Shown in pieces: positions 22,792-23,943 of a DNA stretch of 23,943 bases. The notes under the pieces are model-generated. The model searched no databases, had not been told where the DNA came from, and worked only from the letters and a program-made list of their open reading frames with translations. Each line of letters opens with the position of its first letter. The first letter of the stretch is position 1. The DNA comes from DATBIO01 sp036556965 (GTDB lineage Bacteria; Acidobacteriota; Vicinamibacteria; Fen-336). Position numbers and translations under genes: made by a program. The DNA lies in contig DATBIO010000146.1 of NCBI GenBank assembly GCA_036556965.1, positions 1 through 23,943 on the forward strand, given 5' to 3'.

Positions 22792-23943
22792 CCCTTCTTC
22801 ACCCTCACCGCGTCACCGTCCTTCAGGGAATCCGGCGGCCGCACCACCAGCGTCTCGTAGCCGCCGAGGCCCGACCGGACCTCCACCTGCCCCTGCCGCT
22901 CGGGCCCGGGCACCACCGGCCGCGCGCGGACCTTGCCTTCCTGAAGCTCGAACACCACCGGCCGGCCCTCGCGCTGTACGAGCACCGCCGCGGGCACGGA
23001 GACGACGGGAGCGGCGGGCGTCGCGCTGGCCGCCGCCGTCTGCTCCTTCTCCAGGAACGTCACCTTGGAGCTCATCTCCGGCTTGAGGGCGGGGTCCTTC
23101 TCCAGGATCGTCACCTTGACCTGCACCGTGGCCTTGGTGCGGTCCGCGGTCGGGATCACCTGGCGCAGCACGGCGCGGTAGCGCCGGTCGGGGAAGGCCT
23201 CCACCGTGACCTCGGCCGGCTGGTCCGGGCCCAGGCGCGCCACGTTCGACTCGCTGACGTCGGCCTCCACCTCCAGGGTGTCGAGGTCGGCCAGCGCCAC
23301 CACCGCCCCCGACGACGTGGAGATGTTCACGCCCGGCGGGATGGGGGCCACGCTCTCCCCCACCTCGGCCATCTTCTTGACGACCGTGCCCGCGAACGGG
23401 GCCTCGATCCGGGTATTGGCGAGCTGCGCCGCGGCGAAGTCCACGTCCGCGCGGGCCTGGGCGAGGGCGGCCAGCCCGACCTTGACCCGGTTCTCCGCGG
23501 CCTCGAGCTGGTCGCGGGCCATGATCTGCTGTTCGCTCAGGCTCTGTGCCTGGCGCAGCAGGCGCCGGCTCTCCTCGAGGTCGGCCTCCATGCGCGCCAC
23601 CTGGGCCCGCGCGCGCGCCAGCGCGGCCTGGTACTCGGCGCTCTCCAGCCGCGCCACCAGCTGGCCCTGGCGCACCCGCGTGCCCTCCTCCGCCCACAGC
23701 TCGGCGAGGCGGCCCTGGATCTTGGCGGAGACCACGGCCTTCCGCCGCGCCACCACGTAGCCGGAGGCGGTGAGGATCGGGGTGCCGGCGGCGGCGCTTC
23801 CCGCCTGGGTGACGCTGGGCCGCGCCGTCTCCACTTCGGGCGCGCCCATGGCCGAGCGCACTTGAAGGAAGTACAAGGAGCCCAGGAAGAGCAGGGCAGG
23901 AACCAGCAGCAGCAGCGGCCAGCGCCAGGGGCTGGTGCGGGGC
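22788..23943 (-). CDS. HlyD/RND-type periplasmic adaptor (5' end outside the window)
   Basis: A membrane-fusion adaptor of at least 385 residues. The frame remains open to the window edge, where it encodes a hydrophobic helix (LLLLVPALLFLGSLYFL), so the cytoplasmic N-terminus lies outside. The lipoyl half is SGYVVARRKAVVSAKIQGRLAEL, followed by a coiled-coil hairpin (QAALARARAQVARMEADLEESRRLL...LAQARADVDFAAAQL), the second lipoyl half IEAPFAGTVVKKMAEVGESV, and beta-barrel and membrane-proximal domains. It links an ABC inner-membrane complex to an outer-membrane or periplasmic partner. The TTG at 23876 is not the start, because the membrane helix lies in front of it. It leads the four following exporter genes. 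Confidence 0.9.
   Translation of the reverse strand, partial: PRTSPWRWPLLLLVPALLFLGSLYFLQVRSAMGAPEVETARPSVTQAGSAAAGTPILTASGYVVARRKAVVSAKIQGRLAELWAEEGTRVRQGQLVARLESAEYQAALARARAQVARMEADLEESRRLLRQAQSLSEQQIMARDQLEAAENRVKVGLAALAQARADVDFAAAQLANTRIEAPFAGTVVKKMAEVGESVAPIPPGVNISTSSGAVVALADLDTLEVEADVSESNVARLGPDQPAEVTVEAFPDRRYRAVLRQVIPTADRTKATVQVKVTILEKDPALKPEMSSKVTFLEKEQTAAASATPAAPVVSVPAAVLVQREGRPVVFELQEGKVRARPVVPGPERQGQVEVRSGLGGYETLVVRPPDSLKDGDAVRVKKG

Noticed and set aside
1..23943. Mobile element, prophage, CRISPR array or toxin-antitoxin pair
   Set aside because: I saw no transposase, integrase, repeat-spacer array, terminal repeats or tRNA gene. This was by eye, not an exhaustive search.

Overview
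This is a very GC-rich bacterial window (about 70% or more by eye) of ordinary chromosomal character. Coding density is high, genes sit on both strands, and GTG or TTG starts and 4-base stop/start overlaps are common. I saw no transposase, phage gene, CRISPR array, tRNA or rRNA. The mix suggests Acidobacteriota or a neighbouring phylum: a YpdA-like bacillithiol disulfide reductase homologue, a large secreted Asp-box (sortilin-type) protein, secreted M28 peptidase, family-5 uracil-DNA glycosylase, Ku, and an HTTM/DCC fusion. This placement is an inference; no marker gene is present.

Layout. 1-72: tail of a plus-strand gene, possibly DUF72. 97-2144 (minus): YpdA-like flavoprotein and a saccharopine-dehydrogenase-like oxidoreductase. 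2354-3238 (plus): Ku. 3254-7995 (minus): gpmA, a LolA-like periplasmic protein and a 1030-residue Asp-box protein. 8022-10108 (plus): family-5 UDG and a 450-residue multi-pass transporter-like protein. 10164-12630 (plus): fatty acid hydroxylase, a 165-residue membrane protein and an HTTM-DCC fusion, joined by GTGA overlaps. 12681-14717 (plus): M28 peptidase. 14719-17326 (minus): ligase-associated exonuclease then ATP-dependent DNA ligase. 17342-18160 (plus): unrecognised secreted protein. 18168-23943 (minus): HlyD-type adaptor (5' end outside the window), LolD-type ATPase, two FtsX/MacB-type permeases and a GT39-like membrane glycosyltransferase.

How they fit together. DNA repair recurs: Ku, UDG, and the exonuclease-ligase pair, although LigD, the Lhr-type helicase and the PdeM-type phosphoesterase that usually accompany such genes are not in the window. 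A second theme is the cell envelope: the tripartite ABC exporter with its glycosyltransferase, the LolA-like and Asp-box proteins, and the FAH/HTTM/DCC module.

The least ordinary signals are a perfect 10+1+10 palindrome spanning the 15-bp gap between the divergent exonuclease and secreted-protein genes, TAnnnT boxes 6-7 nt before several start codons (leaderless transcription), inverted repeats built around stop codons at several gene ends, the three-gene FAH/165-aa/HTTM-DCC module, and a YpdA homologue with Ala in place of the family's Cys14. I found no clear new defence system.
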